Source of the DNA: Arthrobacter sp. 131MFCol6.1
GTDB lineage: Bacteria > Actinomycetota > Actinomycetes > Actinomycetales > Micrococcaceae
Assembly: GCF_000374925.1 (NCBI RefSeq)
Contig: NZ_KB895542.1
Location: 351,354 to 415,353, forward strand
Direction: 5' to 3'
Length of the DNA: 64,000 bases
Shown in pieces: positions 25,295-34,501 of this stretch; within the stretch, counting starts at the first letter, position 1, and every line of letters starts with the position of its first letter. The position numbers and the translations under genes were made by a program. A model generated the notes under the pieces. That model worked only from the letters and a program-made list of their open reading frames with translations, made no database searches and had not been told where the DNA came from.

Positions 25295-25636
25295 GTGGCC
25301 ATGCAGAAAATATCGATCGATGCCCTGGCCAGGCAGCAGATCGCGGCTGCCCTCGCGGCAGGGAGCGGACGGGCAGCGGACACGGTGTTCGGCGGTCACG
25401 AGAAGGTTCTGCGCCAGACCGTGATGGCGTTCAGGGCCGGGACGCAGCTGAGTGAGCACCAGAACCCCGGCGAGGCGACCGTGTTTGTGCTCCGCGGCTG
25501 TGTGCGCCTGCGGGCCGGCAACGAATCCTGGCAGGGCAAGACCGGCGACCTGCTGATCGTGCCCGAGGGGCTGCACAGCCTTGAGGCCGAGGAAGACTCT
25601 GCGATCCTCATGACCGTGGCGAAAATCAAGACCTGA
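25295..25636 (+). CDS. Small cupin-domain protein
   Basis: This 113-residue protein has a single cupin fold (SEHQNPGEATVFVLRGCVRL ... GDLLIVPEGLHSLEAEEDSAILMTV), with His/Glu positions that could bind a metal. Similar short cupins respond to small molecules or stress, but no function can be assigned. GTG 25295 has a better spaced GAGG than the ATG at 25301; either start is possible. 69 bp upstream of the lipid kinase gene. Confidence 0.8.
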   Translation: MAMQKISIDALARQQIAAALAAGSGRAADTVFGGHEKVLRQTVMAFRAGTQLSEHQNPGEATVFVLRGCVRLRAGNESWQGKTGDLLIVPEGLHSLEAEEDSAILMTVAKIKT

Positions 25637-25705
25637 CGGCCCAGCCGCAGGCGGGGAGACCGGTCGAAGCGACTGTAGGGGCCGGATTACCGCAAGGAGC
25701 AGGAC

Positions 25706-27100
25706 ATGACTGTCATCCCTTTCGACGAGGTCCCGCAAACCCGGCGTTGGTGGGCCAGGGCGGCCTACGCCGCGGTCGTCTGTGCGGCGCTCGTCCCGCT
25801 GGTGGCTGCGGGTTTGGCGGGCACCATTGCGCTGCTCCTGACCGGTGCCGGCGGCCTCGTGGTGACCGTGGCCGGGATCTACTGGTTCCTCATCAGCCGC
25901 GGTGTGATGCGCTGGTGTGCGCTGGGGCTGGCGGTGCTCGCCCCGCTGGTGGTCCTGGTCCTGTTCATTCAGGCCGGCCTGTTGTGGGAGGTCATCCTCA
26001 CCCTGGCGCTGGGGTTTGTTGCGTTGGTGTGTGCCCGCGCCGCCCTCCGGGAAAGGGGCGAGGGCAAGGCCATGGCCGAGCATCCCGCGCCCACCTGGCG
26101 CCATGCCTTCCTGGTGATGAACCCCCGTTCCGGCGGGGGCAAAGTAGTGAAGTTCGATCTCCAGCGGAAAGCAGAGGAACTCGGCGCCGAGGTGGCACTT
26201 CTTGAGGGCCCCGGCCAGGTGGACGTCGACGCGCTCGCCCGGCAGGCCGTGGAGCGCGGGGCCGACCTGCTCGGCGTCGCCGGTGGCGACGGTACCCAGG
26301 CGCTGGTGGCCGGCATCGCGGCAGAGCACAACCTTCCGTTCCTGGTGATCAGCGCCGGTACCCGCAACCACTTCGCCCTGGATCTCGGACTGGACCGGGA
26401 GGACCCCACGGGCTGCCTGGATGCCCTCCGCGACGGGACGGAGCTCCATGTTGACCTCGGCAAGATCAACGGCCGTACCTTTGTGAACAACGCATCCTTC
26501 GGCGTCTACGCCGAGGTGGTGCAAAGCCCGGAGTACCGCGACGACAAGACCGGGACCGTGCTGGAGATGCTCCCGGACCTGATCAGGGGCGACAAGGGAG
26601 CGCGCCTGCGCGCCCAGATGGACGGCATCACGGTGGAAGGCCCGCAGGCGGTGCTGGTGAGCAACGGGCCCTACGGAAGCAACGACGTCGTGGGTTTGGG
26701 CCGCCGGACCAGGCTGGACCGCGGCGTGCTAGGTGCGGTGACGATCTCTGCCGCCAGCACGCGGGAAGCTGTGGGCCTGCTGCGCCGGGCGACGAAACAC
26801 GGCCTGATCCAGCGCACCGCGGCGGAAGTGGTTGTCGGCGCCGACGTGCCCGAGATCCCCGTCGGAGTGGACGGCGAGGCCCTGATCATGACCACCCCAG
26901 TACGGTGCACCATCGAACCCCGCGCGCTGCGGGTCCTGGTTCCGCGGAAGCGGCCGGGCGTCCCGCCGGCCCAGCCGGCGCTGGACCTGGTCCGGCTCCG
27001 CGAGCTGGCGTGGGGCCGGCACGTGTCCGCGCCGCCGGCGCCGCCTGAACCCTCGACGCCGTCGTCCGCCGTTCCTCCGCCCGCGGGCGGGGGATCGTAG
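25706..27100 (+). CDS. Diacylglycerol/lipid kinase family protein with N-terminal membrane domain
   Basis: This 464-residue protein has four N-terminal membrane helices (about 18-110) and then a DAGK catalytic domain (about 130-430): HAFLVMNPRSGGGK, GVAGGDGTQALVAGIA (the GGDGT nucleotide loop), ISAGTRNHFALDLGL and VSNGPYGSN. It probably phosphorylates a membrane lipid; the membrane-fused architecture is a less common variant. CAAGGAGCAGGAC precedes ATG 25706. The C-terminal tail is Pro-rich and its last codons and stop lie inside a 32-bp tandem repeat, so repeat slippage could change the terminus. Confidence 0.88.
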   Translation: MTVIPFDEVPQTRRWWARAAYAAVVCAALVPLVAAGLAGTIALLLTGAGGLVVTVAGIYWFLISRGVMRWCALGLAVLAPLVVLVLFIQAGLLWEVILTLALGFVALVCARAALRERGEGKAMAEHPAPTWRHAFLVMNPRSGGGKVVKFDLQRKAEELGAEVALLEGPGQVDVDALARQAVERGADLLGVAGGDGTQALVAGIAAEHNLPFLVISAGTRNHFALDLGLDREDPTGCLDALRDGTELHVDLGKINGRTFVNNASFGVYAEVVQSPEYRDDKTGTVLEMLPDLIRGDKGARLRAQMDGITVEGPQAVLVSNGPYGSNDVVGLGRRTRLDRGVLGAVTISAASTREAVGLLRRATKHGLIQRTAAEVVVGADVPEIPVGVDGEALIMTTPVRCTIEPRALRVLVPRKRPGVPPAQPALDLVRLRELAWGRHVSAPPAPPEPSTPSSAVPPPAGGGS

Positions 27101-27164
27101 CCGTTCCTCCGCCCGCGGGCGGGGGATCGTCGCCGTTCCTCCGCCCGCGAGCGGGAGGATCGTA
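27068..27164. repeat. 32-bp tandem repeat, three copies, each with a GC palindrome
   Basis: Three head-to-tail copies start at 27068, 27100 and 27132, each containing the palindrome CCGCCCGCGGGCGG. The first copy overlaps the end and TAG stop of the lipid kinase gene. The palindromes could act as weak terminators between the convergent kinase and PucR genes. Confidence 0.85.
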
Positions 27165-27202
27165 GTCGCGGCAGATCTGGCCTGAACCGTGAACGACGGC
27201 GA

Positions 27203-28858
27203 CTAGTTGTGCCGTGCCCATAACTGCAGCCACACGAGCAGGCGCGTTTCGGCGTCGTCGAGGTCAATGCCGAAGAGCGGCTCCACTCGGGACAAACGGT
27301 ACCGGACCGTGTTGACGTGCACATCCAAGGACTTGGCGGCGTCGATCGCGTTTCCGCCGCAGCTGAGGTAGGCGTAGATGGTCTCCTCGAAGGATTTCTT
27401 CTGCTGTTCGTCGTACGCCGCGATACTGAGCGCGTGCACCCCGGGCAGTTGGCCGGCGGCCGTCAGCGCCGAGACGAACTGGCGCAGCAGCAGACGCGAG
27501 CCGAGGGAGTCGTCGTCGGCCACGATGTCATCGGAATCGGCGGCGATGCGCCCTTCCGCGACGTTGCGCACAAGTTCGGACAGGACTAGTTCCGCGTTGA
27601 CCCTCGAGTCCTCGAGCCGGTCGATCGTCGCCGCGGCGCCGAGCGCGGCCAGGACCGGGCGTGCGAGCAGCTGGCGCGCATTCTGCACAATTTTCAGAAT
27701 CGCAGTGCGCTGGAATTGGCGTGAAGTTTCGGTGGTTTGCGGCAGGACGATGTACACGATGTTGTCCGAGAACCCGCAGACGGCCGAGGGCAGTCGGATG
27801 GCGCAGGCGGTCCGGATGGTGTCGAAGAGCCGTAGGCGGGACTGCAGCGTTTCGGCCGCGATGGCCTCGGACGGCCAGACGCCCAGGGCCGCAACCCGGA
27901 TCGACGGCGCCGAGATCCCGAGCCTGATGGCCGCCAGTTCGGCGCGTTTGGGATCGAACAGCAGCGGCTGGACCAGATCGATCTGGCGGGTCAGGTTCGA
28001 GACGTATGTGGTGCGTTTGTGCAGGATGTGGAGCGCGGCCACGTTGGCGGCTTCGCGCAGGATCCGGTTGGCGTCCTCGTTGTGGTGGTCCGCCAGTTCA
28101 AGGAGCCAGAGCGAGCCCAGAACGGAGTCGCCGGCCCGGATTGCGATGGCGGTGCGCCGGAGCGAGGGATCCTGTGTGGCCACATCCAGCGCATCGGTGG
28201 CGGCGTGGACCCGGCGGTAATCGTTGTCCGTTTCCACGGAATGCGGCACCTGCAGGCTCAGGATGGAACTCCTGCGCGTCTCGTCTATGGGCTGGTCCGG
28301 GAGGGTCGAATACGCCAGGATCGTCTGCTCGGGATCGGCGATCGCGATGGCACCGCCGGCCTGGGCCGCCACCGTGTTGGCGAGGTCGAACAGGTCCCCG
28401 GGCCGGATGTCCACCAGGGTCCGCCCCGACTGCCGGTGCGGGACCACTGCGGCGTCCATGATCTCCGCGAGCTGGTTCCAGGGCACCGAGTCGGAGGCCC
28501 GGAAAAGCGCCATCCCGTTGTCCCGGGCGGCTGCCCGCAGGACTTCGTCCGAGGTGCCGTTGGATTTGTACACGATCGCCACGTACCCGGCGTCGCTGAG
28601 CTCCCGCACTTTGGCGCCCAGACGCTTCCCGGAAAGGGACAAACCAATGGCCAGGGCCACGGCACCCGGGAACTTGGCCGGCCGCGCCGTCGAGTCGTAG
28701 AGAACAGAGCCGGCGACAATCTGCCGGTCATCGGACGGCATTTCCACGAGGCTGAGGATTTCCGAGCCTGCCGAGCGGGCGACGTCGGCCAGCGTCGGCA
28801 GCGCGTGCGTCTCCACCTCCGGTGTCGTCACCGGGACACCGACGATGCGGTTTGGCAT
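27203..28858 (-). CDS. PucR-family transcriptional regulator
   Basis: This 551-residue protein has an N-terminal PucR domain (about 20-125), a central GAF-like/GGDEF-like region, and the C-terminal helix-turn-helix of the PucR/CdaR type (YLSCGGNAIDAAKSLDVHVNTVRYRLSRVEPLFGIDL). Such proteins respond to small catabolic substrates and regulate adjacent operons. It is divergent from a hydroxy-acid oxidase and an ABC importer, with 107 bp between starts, and is the likely local regulator. Start ATG 28858. Confidence 0.9.
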   Translation of the reverse strand: MPNRIVGVPVTTPEVETHALPTLADVARSAGSEILSLVEMPSDDRQIVAGSVLYDSTARPAKFPGAVALAIGLSLSGKRLGAKVRELSDAGYVAIVYKSNGTSDEVLRAAARDNGMALFRASDSVPWNQLAEIMDAAVVPHRQSGRTLVDIRPGDLFDLANTVAAQAGGAIAIADPEQTILAYSTLPDQPIDETRRSSILSLQVPHSVETDNDYRRVHAATDALDVATQDPSLRRTAIAIRAGDSVLGSLWLLELADHHNEDANRILREAANVAALHILHKRTTYVSNLTRQIDLVQPLLFDPKRAELAAIRLGISAPSIRVAALGVWPSEAIAAETLQSRLRLFDTIRTACAIRLPSAVCGFSDNIVYIVLPQTTETSRQFQRTAILKIVQNARQLLARPVLAALGAAATIDRLEDSRVNAELVLSELVRNVAEGRIAADSDDIVADDDSLGSRLLLRQFVSALTAAGQLPGVHALSIAAYDEQQKKSFEETIYAYLSCGGNAIDAAKSLDVHVNTVRYRLSRVEPLFGIDLDDAETRLLVWLQLWARHN

Positions 28859-28965
28859 TCGCTACTAATGATTGGCCCCTCAATTTGTCGATAACTCCAT
28901 GGTGATGCAGAGCTTCATTTCCTACGCTGAACCATAACGCAGGACAGTTCAACGGAAGGCCGTCA

Positions 28966-30240
28966 TTGAAAATCAGCGAAGCCAGGCAACTCGTCCAGGT
29001 GAAGGCCCCCGTCCTGTCCCGCCAACGGCGTGTGCTGGCGGGCGCCTACAACGTCGAGGAATTCCGGAAAGCGGCACGCAAGGTCCTGCCGGCCGGGATT
29101 TTCGACTATCTCGACGGCGGTTCCGAAGACGAGGTGACGCTCCGCCGCAACCGGGCCGTCTTCGATGCCTGGGCCCTCATGCCCAGCTGGGGCCCAGTGT
29201 CCGGACCCGATACGACCACGACCCTGCTCGGAAAAGAAAGCGCCCTGCCGCTGACCTTGACCCCCACCGGGGCGACCCGGCTGTTCCATCCCGAGGGCGA
29301 GCTGGCCGTCGCGGCCGCCGCCGACCGGGCCCGCATCCCCTATGGGCTGGCCGGGCTGAGTACCGTGCCCATGGAAACCATCGCAGCGCACCACCCGTCC
29401 CTTGACCGCTGGTTCAACTTTGGCCTCACCGCCGACGCCCAGGCGATGAAGAACAAACTGGCCCGCTGCAGGGCGGCCGGATTCAACACTTTGATTGTCG
29501 GCGTCGACACGCGGGCACTGGGTTCCAGGGAACGGGACCTCCACAACGGATTCACCGCCCCGCCCGCGCTCACGCTGTCAACCATCGCGGACATCGCCCG
29601 GCGCCCTTCCTGGTGGATCAACTTCCTTCGCGCGGACGGCATCAGCTTCCCGAACCTGGATCCGCAGAGCCCCGCCGCCTCCTCCGTGGTGACCCCGACC
29701 ATGTGGCAGCACATCCTGGGTCACTCGGATGCCAGCAGCGGCTGGAAGGAACTTGAGGCCCTGCGGCAGGCCTGGCAGGGCAAAATCGTGCTCAAGGGTT
29801 GCGTCAACCCGGCCGACGTCGCGAAGGCCTCACGAATTGGCCTGGACGCCGTCCAGTTGAGTAACCATGGCGGCCGCCAGCTCGACCACATGCTGAGCCC
29901 CATGGACGTCCTCCAGGAATCGCGGCAACGGGTGGGCGGTTCGATCGAGATCTACGTGGACTCCGGCATCCGCCGGGGGAGCGACATCCTCAAGGCGCTG
30001 GCGCTGGGAGCGGATGCCTGTTCGATCGGCCGGGCCTACCTGTACGGATTGGTGGCGGCCGGCTCACCGGGCGTCGGACGCATTATTGACATCTTCGGGG
30101 ATGAACTGCGGCGTACGATGACGTTAGTGGGCGTCTCCAGCATTTCCGAGTTGAAAGCCCGGGGCGGGGAAATTCTTCGGGACATTCGTCATTCCGGAGA
30201 CCTTCTTGAGACGAGAGCGTCGGAAAGCACGAATTCATGA
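28966..30240 (+). CDS. FMN-dependent alpha-hydroxy-acid oxidase/dehydrogenase
   Basis: This 424-residue protein is a member of the L-lactate/glycolate oxidase family: FDYLDGGSEDEVTLRRN, PLTLTPTGATRLFHPEGEL, IVLKGCVNPAD with the conserved Lys, QLSNHGGRQLDH with the catalytic His and Arg, and VDSGIRRGSDILKALALGADACSIGRAYLYG for FMN phosphate binding. It oxidises an L-2-hydroxy acid to the 2-oxo acid. The start is TTG 28966 with GGAAGG about 7 nt upstream. Only 78 bp and a hairpin separate it from a substrate-binding protein gene, so the imported compound may feed this enzyme. The true substrate cannot be read from sequence. Confidence 0.9.
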   Translation: MKISEARQLVQVKAPVLSRQRRVLAGAYNVEEFRKAARKVLPAGIFDYLDGGSEDEVTLRRNRAVFDAWALMPSWGPVSGPDTTTTLLGKESALPLTLTPTGATRLFHPEGELAVAAAADRARIPYGLAGLSTVPMETIAAHHPSLDRWFNFGLTADAQAMKNKLARCRAAGFNTLIVGVDTRALGSRERDLHNGFTAPPALTLSTIADIARRPSWWINFLRADGISFPNLDPQSPAASSVVTPTMWQHILGHSDASSGWKELEALRQAWQGKIVLKGCVNPADVAKASRIGLDAVQLSNHGGRQLDHMLSPMDVLQESRQRVGGSIEIYVDSGIRRGSDILKALALGADACSIGRAYLYGLVAAGSPGVGRIIDIFGDELRRTMTLVGVSSISELKARGGEILRDIRHSGDLLETRASESTNS

Positions 30241-30267
30241 GTTCTGAATAAGCAGTCACGCAGTGCC

Positions 30268-30287
30268 CTCCCGCAGCGTTGCGGGAG
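30268..30287 (+). other. Intergenic hairpin between oxidase and substrate-binding protein genes
   Basis: A perfect 8-bp stem (CTCCCGCA/TGCGGGAG) with a GCGT tetraloop. It has no U-tract. In ABC operons such hairpins commonly stabilise the downstream binding-protein mRNA or partly terminate the upstream transcript. Confidence 0.6.
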
Positions 30288-30318
30288 CCTAGAGAATCCC
30301 TGAACAGCTAAGGAAACC

Positions 30319-31221
30319 ATGCGCACCCGATACCTTCTTCCCGTTCTGACCATAGCCACGGCGCTCTCGCTCTCGGGCTGTGTCAACAACAGCGAACCCG
30401 CCGCCACCGGCTCGGCATCCGGTACCGCTGACGCCATCGACGTGCAAAAGAATGACTCCATTGCCGCCGCGCTCCCGGAGAAAATGAAGAGCGCCGGCGT
30501 GCTCAACGTCGGCATGGCCAACAACTACCCGCCCAACGAGTTCAAGGACGATAATGGCGAACCGGCAGGCTGGTCTGTGGACCTCACCAATGCCCTGGGC
30601 AAGGTTATGGGGTTGAAGGTCAACTTCGACATCGGCACCTTCGATAACATTCTGCCGGCCGTGAAAGCAGGGAAGGATGACATGGGAATGTCGTCGTTCT
30701 CCGACACGCTGGAACGCGAAAAGCAGGTGGATTTCGTGAATTACTACTCGGCCGGCATCCAGTGGGCTTCCCCCAAGGGAAAGAATGTGGACCCGAACAA
30801 CGCGTGCGGGCTTAAGGTCGCGGTCCAGGCCACCACGTATGAGGACACGCATGAGGTGCCGGCAAAGTCGAAGGCGTGCACGGATGCAGGCAAGCCGGCC
30901 ATCACCATTTTCAAGTACGACGCGCAGGACCAGGCAACCAACGCCCTCGTGGTGGGACAGGTCGATGCGATGAGCGCCGATTCGCCCGTGACTCTGTATG
31001 CGATCTCCAAGACCAAGGACAAGCTGCAGACCGCCGGCGACGCCTTTGAGGTGGCGCCGTATGGGATGCCCGTGGCCAAGGGGAGCGAATTTACCCCGGT
31101 CCTGCAGAAGGCGTTGCAGGCTCTGATCGACGACGGCACGTACAACAAGATCCTGTCCAAGTGGGGCGTCGAATCCGGTGGCGTCAAGACAGCAACTCTC
31201 AACGTGGCAGCCAAAGGGTGA
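30319..31221 (+). CDS. ABC transporter substrate-binding lipoprotein (amino-acid/polar type)
   Basis: This 300-residue lipoprotein (lipobox LSLSGC, Cys21) belongs to SBP family 3: GVLNVGMANNYPPNEFKDDNGEPAGW, VDLTNALGKVMGLKV, DMGMSSFSDTLEREKQVDFVNYYSAG. It delivers a polar amino acid or related compound to the following permease and ATPase. AAGGAAACC precedes ATG 30319. It is 6 bp from the permease gene. Confidence 0.92.
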   Translation: MRTRYLLPVLTIATALSLSGCVNNSEPAATGSASGTADAIDVQKNDSIAAALPEKMKSAGVLNVGMANNYPPNEFKDDNGEPAGWSVDLTNALGKVMGLKVNFDIGTFDNILPAVKAGKDDMGMSSFSDTLEREKQVDFVNYYSAGIQWASPKGKNVDPNNACGLKVAVQATTYEDTHEVPAKSKACTDAGKPAITIFKYDAQDQATNALVVGQVDAMSADSPVTLYAISKTKDKLQTAGDAFEVAPYGMPVAKGSEFTPVLQKALQALIDDGTYNKILSKWGVESGGVKTATLNVAAKG

Positions 31222-31227
31222 TAGCAA

Positions 31228-32247
31228 ATGAGCGAGCCGGAATCCGACAGGATGATTGAGTCGGAACCTGACAGGAAGCTTCGGGACCGGAGCGGACAGG
31301 GCACGGACAACTCGCCGGCGGAGGCGATCGTGGCGATCCCGCTGCGGCACCCGTGGCGGATCGTGATTGCTGTGGTTCTCCTGCTCGGGTTGGCGGTCTT
31401 TGTCCTGGACGCCGCCCAGCGCCCGGACTATGGCTGGCCGGATGTGGGCAAGTACATTTTTGATCGCCGGATCAGCCAGGCCGCGTGGGTAACGTTGTGG
31501 CTGACCATCTACTCGATGATTGGCGCGATCGTCATCGGCCTGCTGCTGGCCATCATGCGGCTCTCACCAAATCCGGTGCTCAAGAGCGTTGCCTGGCTGT
31601 ACATCTGGATCTTCCGCGGAACCCCTGTCTATGTGCAGTTGGTGTTCTGGGGCATCGTGGCCCTGATCTACCCGGTGTTCACGCTGGGGATTCCGTTCAC
31701 GACCCCGTGGGTCACCGTCCCGAATGAGATCTTCACAAACCTGTTCATCACCGCCGTGATCGGGCTGGCCTTGAACGAGGCCGCCTACATGTCGGAAATC
31801 GTGCGTGCCGGCCTGTTGTCCGTGGACGAGGGCCAGGCGGAGGCTTCCACCGCGCTGGCCATGTCCTGGGGCCAGACCATGCGGTATGTCGTGGTTCCGC
31901 AGGCCATGAAGATCATCATTCCGCCGACCGGCAACGAAGTGATTTCAATGCTCAAGACCACCTCGCTGGTGGCCGCGATCCCGTTGAGCATTGACCTGTA
32001 CGGGGTGTCCCGGGGCATTTCGGCCGTGACGTTCACCCCGGTTCCGCTGCTGATTGTGGCTTCGCTCTGGTACCTGCTCTTCACCTCCGTCCTGATGGTC
32101 GGGCAGCACTTCATAGAAAAGCGGTTCTCCCGCGGAACCGGGCGAGCCAAGACAGACAAGGCGCCCATCGCGCCCGAACCGGCGCCGACGGCCGGACCTG
32201 GGGCGCCGGGTACACCGCTCGGCACAGATTTTGGAGGTAAGGGATGA
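31228..32247 (+). CDS. Amino-acid-type ABC transporter permease
   Basis: This 339-residue membrane protein has a ~45-residue charged N-terminal extension, then the His/Glu/Gln permease family core: [36 protein letters not shown], and the ATPase-coupling EAA loop ([39 protein letters not shown] broken here into its known positions 195-230). It probably forms a homodimer because it is the only permease gene. Its stop overlaps the ATPase start by 4 bp (ATGA). Confidence 0.92.
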   Translation: MSEPESDRMIESEPDRKLRDRSGQGTDNSPAEAIVAIPLRHPWRIVIAVVLLLGLAVFVLDAAQRPDYGWPDVGKYIFDRRISQAAWVTLWLTIYSMIGAIVIGLLLAIMRLSPNPVLKSVAWLYIWIFRGTPVYVQLVFWGIVALIYPVFTLGIPFTTPWVTVPNEIFTNLFITAVIGLALNEAAYMSEIVRAGLLSVDEGQAEASTALAMSWGQTMRYVVVPQAMKIIIPPTGNEVISMLKTTSLVAAIPLSIDLYGVSRGISAVTFTPVPLLIVASLWYLLFTSVLMVGQHFIEKRFSRGTGRAKTDKAPIAPEPAPTAGPGAPGTPLGTDFGGKG

Positions 32248-33011
32248 CGGGCGTGCCAATGGTTCTTGCGGAGAAGGTTTCCAAGAATTTCGGATCCAAC
32301 AGGGTCCTGCGTGGGATCAGCCTGGAGGTAGACCCCGGGGAGGTCCTCTGCATCGTGGGGCCCAGTGGTTCGGGCAAGTCGACGTTCCTGCGCTGTATCA
32401 ACCACTTGGAAGTGGTTGACGGCGGCCGGCTTTCGGTCGACGGACAGTTGGTGGGCTACCGTCAAAAAGGCGAGAAGCTCTACGAACTCAAGCTCAAGGA
32501 AGCCGCTTTCCAGCGCCAGGAAATCGGAATGGTCTTCCAGCGGTTCAACCTGTTCCCGCACTTGACCGCGGTGGAGAACATCATTCTTGCGCCCATGCGG
32601 GTGAAGAAGATTTCCAAGGCAGCTGCCACGGCAAGGGCCATGGAACTGCTGGAGCGCGTGGGGCTGGGGGACAAGGGCGACGCCTACCCGGCGCACCTTT
32701 CGGGCGGCCAACAGCAGCGCGTGGCCATCGCCCGTGCTTTGGCCATGGACCCCAAGCTGATGCTCTTCGACGAACCGACCAGTGCCCTGGACCCGGAGCT
32801 GGTGGGCGAGGTCCTCGATGTCATGAAGGGACTGGCCAAGAGCGGCATGACCATGATTGTGGTGACCCACGAGATGGGGTTCGCCCGCGAGGTGGCCGAC
32901 ACCCTGGTCTTCATGGACGACGGCGTGGTGGTGGAGGCCGGGGCTCCCCGCCAGATCCTGAACGATCCGCAGCACGACCGGACCAAGGCGTTCCTTTCCA
33001 AGGTGCTGTGA
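32244..33011 (+). CDS. Amino-acid-type ABC transporter ATP-binding protein
   Basis: This 255-residue ATPase has Walker [19 protein letters not shown], the Q-loop [13 protein letters not shown], signature [15 protein letters not shown], Walker [16 protein letters not shown] and the switch His in [14 protein letters not shown], as in GlnQ/HisP. Overlap with the permease gene implies coupling. It ends the importer operon. Confidence 0.94.
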   Translation: MTGVPMVLAEKVSKNFGSNRVLRGISLEVDPGEVLCIVGPSGSGKSTFLRCINHLEVVDGGRLSVDGQLVGYRQKGEKLYELKLKEAAFQRQEIGMVFQRFNLFPHLTAVENIILAPMRVKKISKAAATARAMELLERVGLGDKGDAYPAHLSGGQQQRVAIARALAMDPKLMLFDEPTSALDPELVGEVLDVMKGLAKSGMTMIVVTHEMGFAREVADTLVFMDDGVVVEAGAPRQILNDPQHDRTKAFLSKVL

Positions 33012-33095
33012 CATCGCGGGCTGACCGCGCGGCGGTGGGCCGTGGCCTCTCCGGCGGCGGTGGCTTCACCGCCGCGCCGGTGCAACACTGAATCC

Positions 33096-33698
33096 GTGGA
33101 GGGACTCGAGGACAGCAAGATCTGGGCGGACTACAACGCCGCCCAGGCAACCCGAGGGGTGCGCACGCTGTGCCTCGACGCCATGGCCTTCGCCGGCCCG
33201 GGGAACGGCCGCCGCGCCATCGATCTGGGCTGCGGCGCGGGCAAGGAAACACTGGCACTGCTCGACGGCGGCTGGCGGGTCCTCGCCGTCGATTCACAGC
33301 CGGACACCCGGGACCAGCTGCTCGCAACAGTGCCCGCGGCGCTCGCCGAGCAGCTGGACGTCGAGCTGCGCCCGTTCGAGGACCTTCCGCCGCTCCCGGA
33401 GGCGGGGCTCATCCTGGCCAGCTATTCGCTGCCCTTCGTTCACCCGGAAAACTTCGTCCGCGTTTGGCGGGTGCTGCTGGGGGCGCTGGGCCCTTCCGGT
33501 GTGATTGCCGTGAATCTGTTCGGCGAGCGGGACTCCTGGGCCACCATTCCCGAATGGAATTTCCACACCGACGCGGAGGCCAGGGCCTTGTTCGAGGGAC
33601 TGGATATCCTCACGTTCGAGGTCTACGACGCCGATGGCCAATCCTTCCGCGGTCCCAAGCACTGGCACATTTTCGACGTCATCGCCCGGAAACCCTGA
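33096..33698 (+). CDS. Class I SAM-dependent methyltransferase (TehB-like)
   Basis: This ~200-residue protein has SAM-binding motif I AIDLGCGAGKETLALLDGGW followed by VLAVDSQPD, and FVHPENFVRVWRVLLGALGPSGVIAVNLFGERDSW cut across motif regions II/III. It resembles TehB-like small-molecule methyltransferases. GTG 33096 is chosen since the residues before it are not conserved; a GTG at 33042 is an alternative. It lies 85 bp after the ABC ATPase gene but is probably not functionally linked. Confidence 0.83.
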   Translation: MEGLEDSKIWADYNAAQATRGVRTLCLDAMAFAGPGNGRRAIDLGCGAGKETLALLDGGWRVLAVDSQPDTRDQLLATVPAALAEQLDVELRPFEDLPPLPEAGLILASYSLPFVHPENFVRVWRVLLGALGPSGVIAVNLFGERDSWATIPEWNFHTDAEARALFEGLDILTFEVYDADGQSFRGPKHWHIFDVIARKP

Positions 33699-33732
33699 CG
33701 CCTGAGCCCGGCCAGTGTGGAAGGCTTGGGGC

Positions 33733-33813
33733 ATGAAAAGCATCCATCACATCGAGCTCGGGGGAGTGAGCTGGCCGATGCGTCGGCCGCGCCGGTCTGG
33801 TCCGGAACAGTGA
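33733..33813 (+). CDS. Candidate 26-codon leader peptide overlapping the next gene
   Basis: ATG 33733 is preceded by GGAAGG at an ideal distance and opens a 26-residue frame (MKSIHHIELGGVSWPMRRPR and six more residues) whose TGA overlaps the GTG start of the next methyltransferase as GTGA. This suggests translational coupling. The HHIEL start resembles the beginning of VOC-superfamily proteins, so it could instead be a gene remnant. Confidence 0.4.
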   Translation: MKSIHHIELGGVSWPMRRPRRSGPEQ

Positions 33814-34466
33814 CCGCGTCCGATGGGCGCCAGGGCACGCCCGCGCATCCGTGGCGTGGGATCGACCTCGATGTGTACGAGCAGCACATGAGCGATGCGC
33901 GGGTCGGGCAGCTTCAACGGCTCTACGACATCACCGGGGCGCAGCTCGCGGCGTTTCCGTCCCGTGCCATCGGGGTGCTGGGAGTTGCTGGAGGCAACGG
34001 ACTTGACCTCATCAATCCGGCCACCACGGACGCCGTGTACGGGTACGACATCAACGCCGACTATCTCGCAGCCTGCGAGGCCCGGTATCGTGACGGCCTC
34101 GGGGAACGTCTCCATCTGATTGAGTCGAGCATCGACCGCACTCTGGCGATCGAGCGCGTCGACCTCCTCATCGCCAACCTCATCATCGAGTACGTTGGCG
34201 CCGAAGAGTTCGCTGCCTTCGCGGCCGCGAATGCCGGTGCCATCGGCGTTCTGTCGTGCGTGATCCAGCGCAACGACACGGCAGGATTCGTCAGCTCGAC
34301 GGAATATGCGGCGTCGTTCGATGCTCTCGCCACAGTGTCATCGGACGTCGACCCCGAGACGCTGGACTCAGCGCTGGCAGCCGGCGGATTCGCAGCCTTG
34401 GGCCGCTACGAGTATCCCTTGCCGAACGGCAAGACCCTCATCCGGCAGGACTTCCGCCCGAGCTAA
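33810..34466 (+). CDS. Class I SAM-dependent methyltransferase-like protein
   Basis: This 218-residue protein has AIGVLGVAGGNGLDLINP as the SAM motif I, DAVYGYDINADYLAACEARY as motif II, and RVDLLIANLIIEYVGAEEFA as motif IV. Substrate is unknown. GTG 33810 is preferred because it overlaps the stop of the 26-codon upstream frame (GTGA); the open frame extends back to 33717, but those residues are not conserved-looking. Confidence 0.8.
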   Translation: MTASDGRQGTPAHPWRGIDLDVYEQHMSDARVGQLQRLYDITGAQLAAFPSRAIGVLGVAGGNGLDLINPATTDAVYGYDINADYLAACEARYRDGLGERLHLIESSIDRTLAIERVDLLIANLIIEYVGAEEFAAFAAANAGAIGVLSCVIQRNDTAGFVSSTEYAASFDALATVSSDVDPETLDSALAAGGFAALGRYEYPLPNGKTLIRQDFRPS

Positions 34467-34501
34467 TCGACCGAAGAGGTCTCCGAGAGGAGCAGTACGT
34501 T

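Noticed and set aside
24448..25383. 311-codon minus-strand frame
   Set aside because: It runs antisense to acylphosphatase and overlaps the DUF1508 gene in another frame; no homology.
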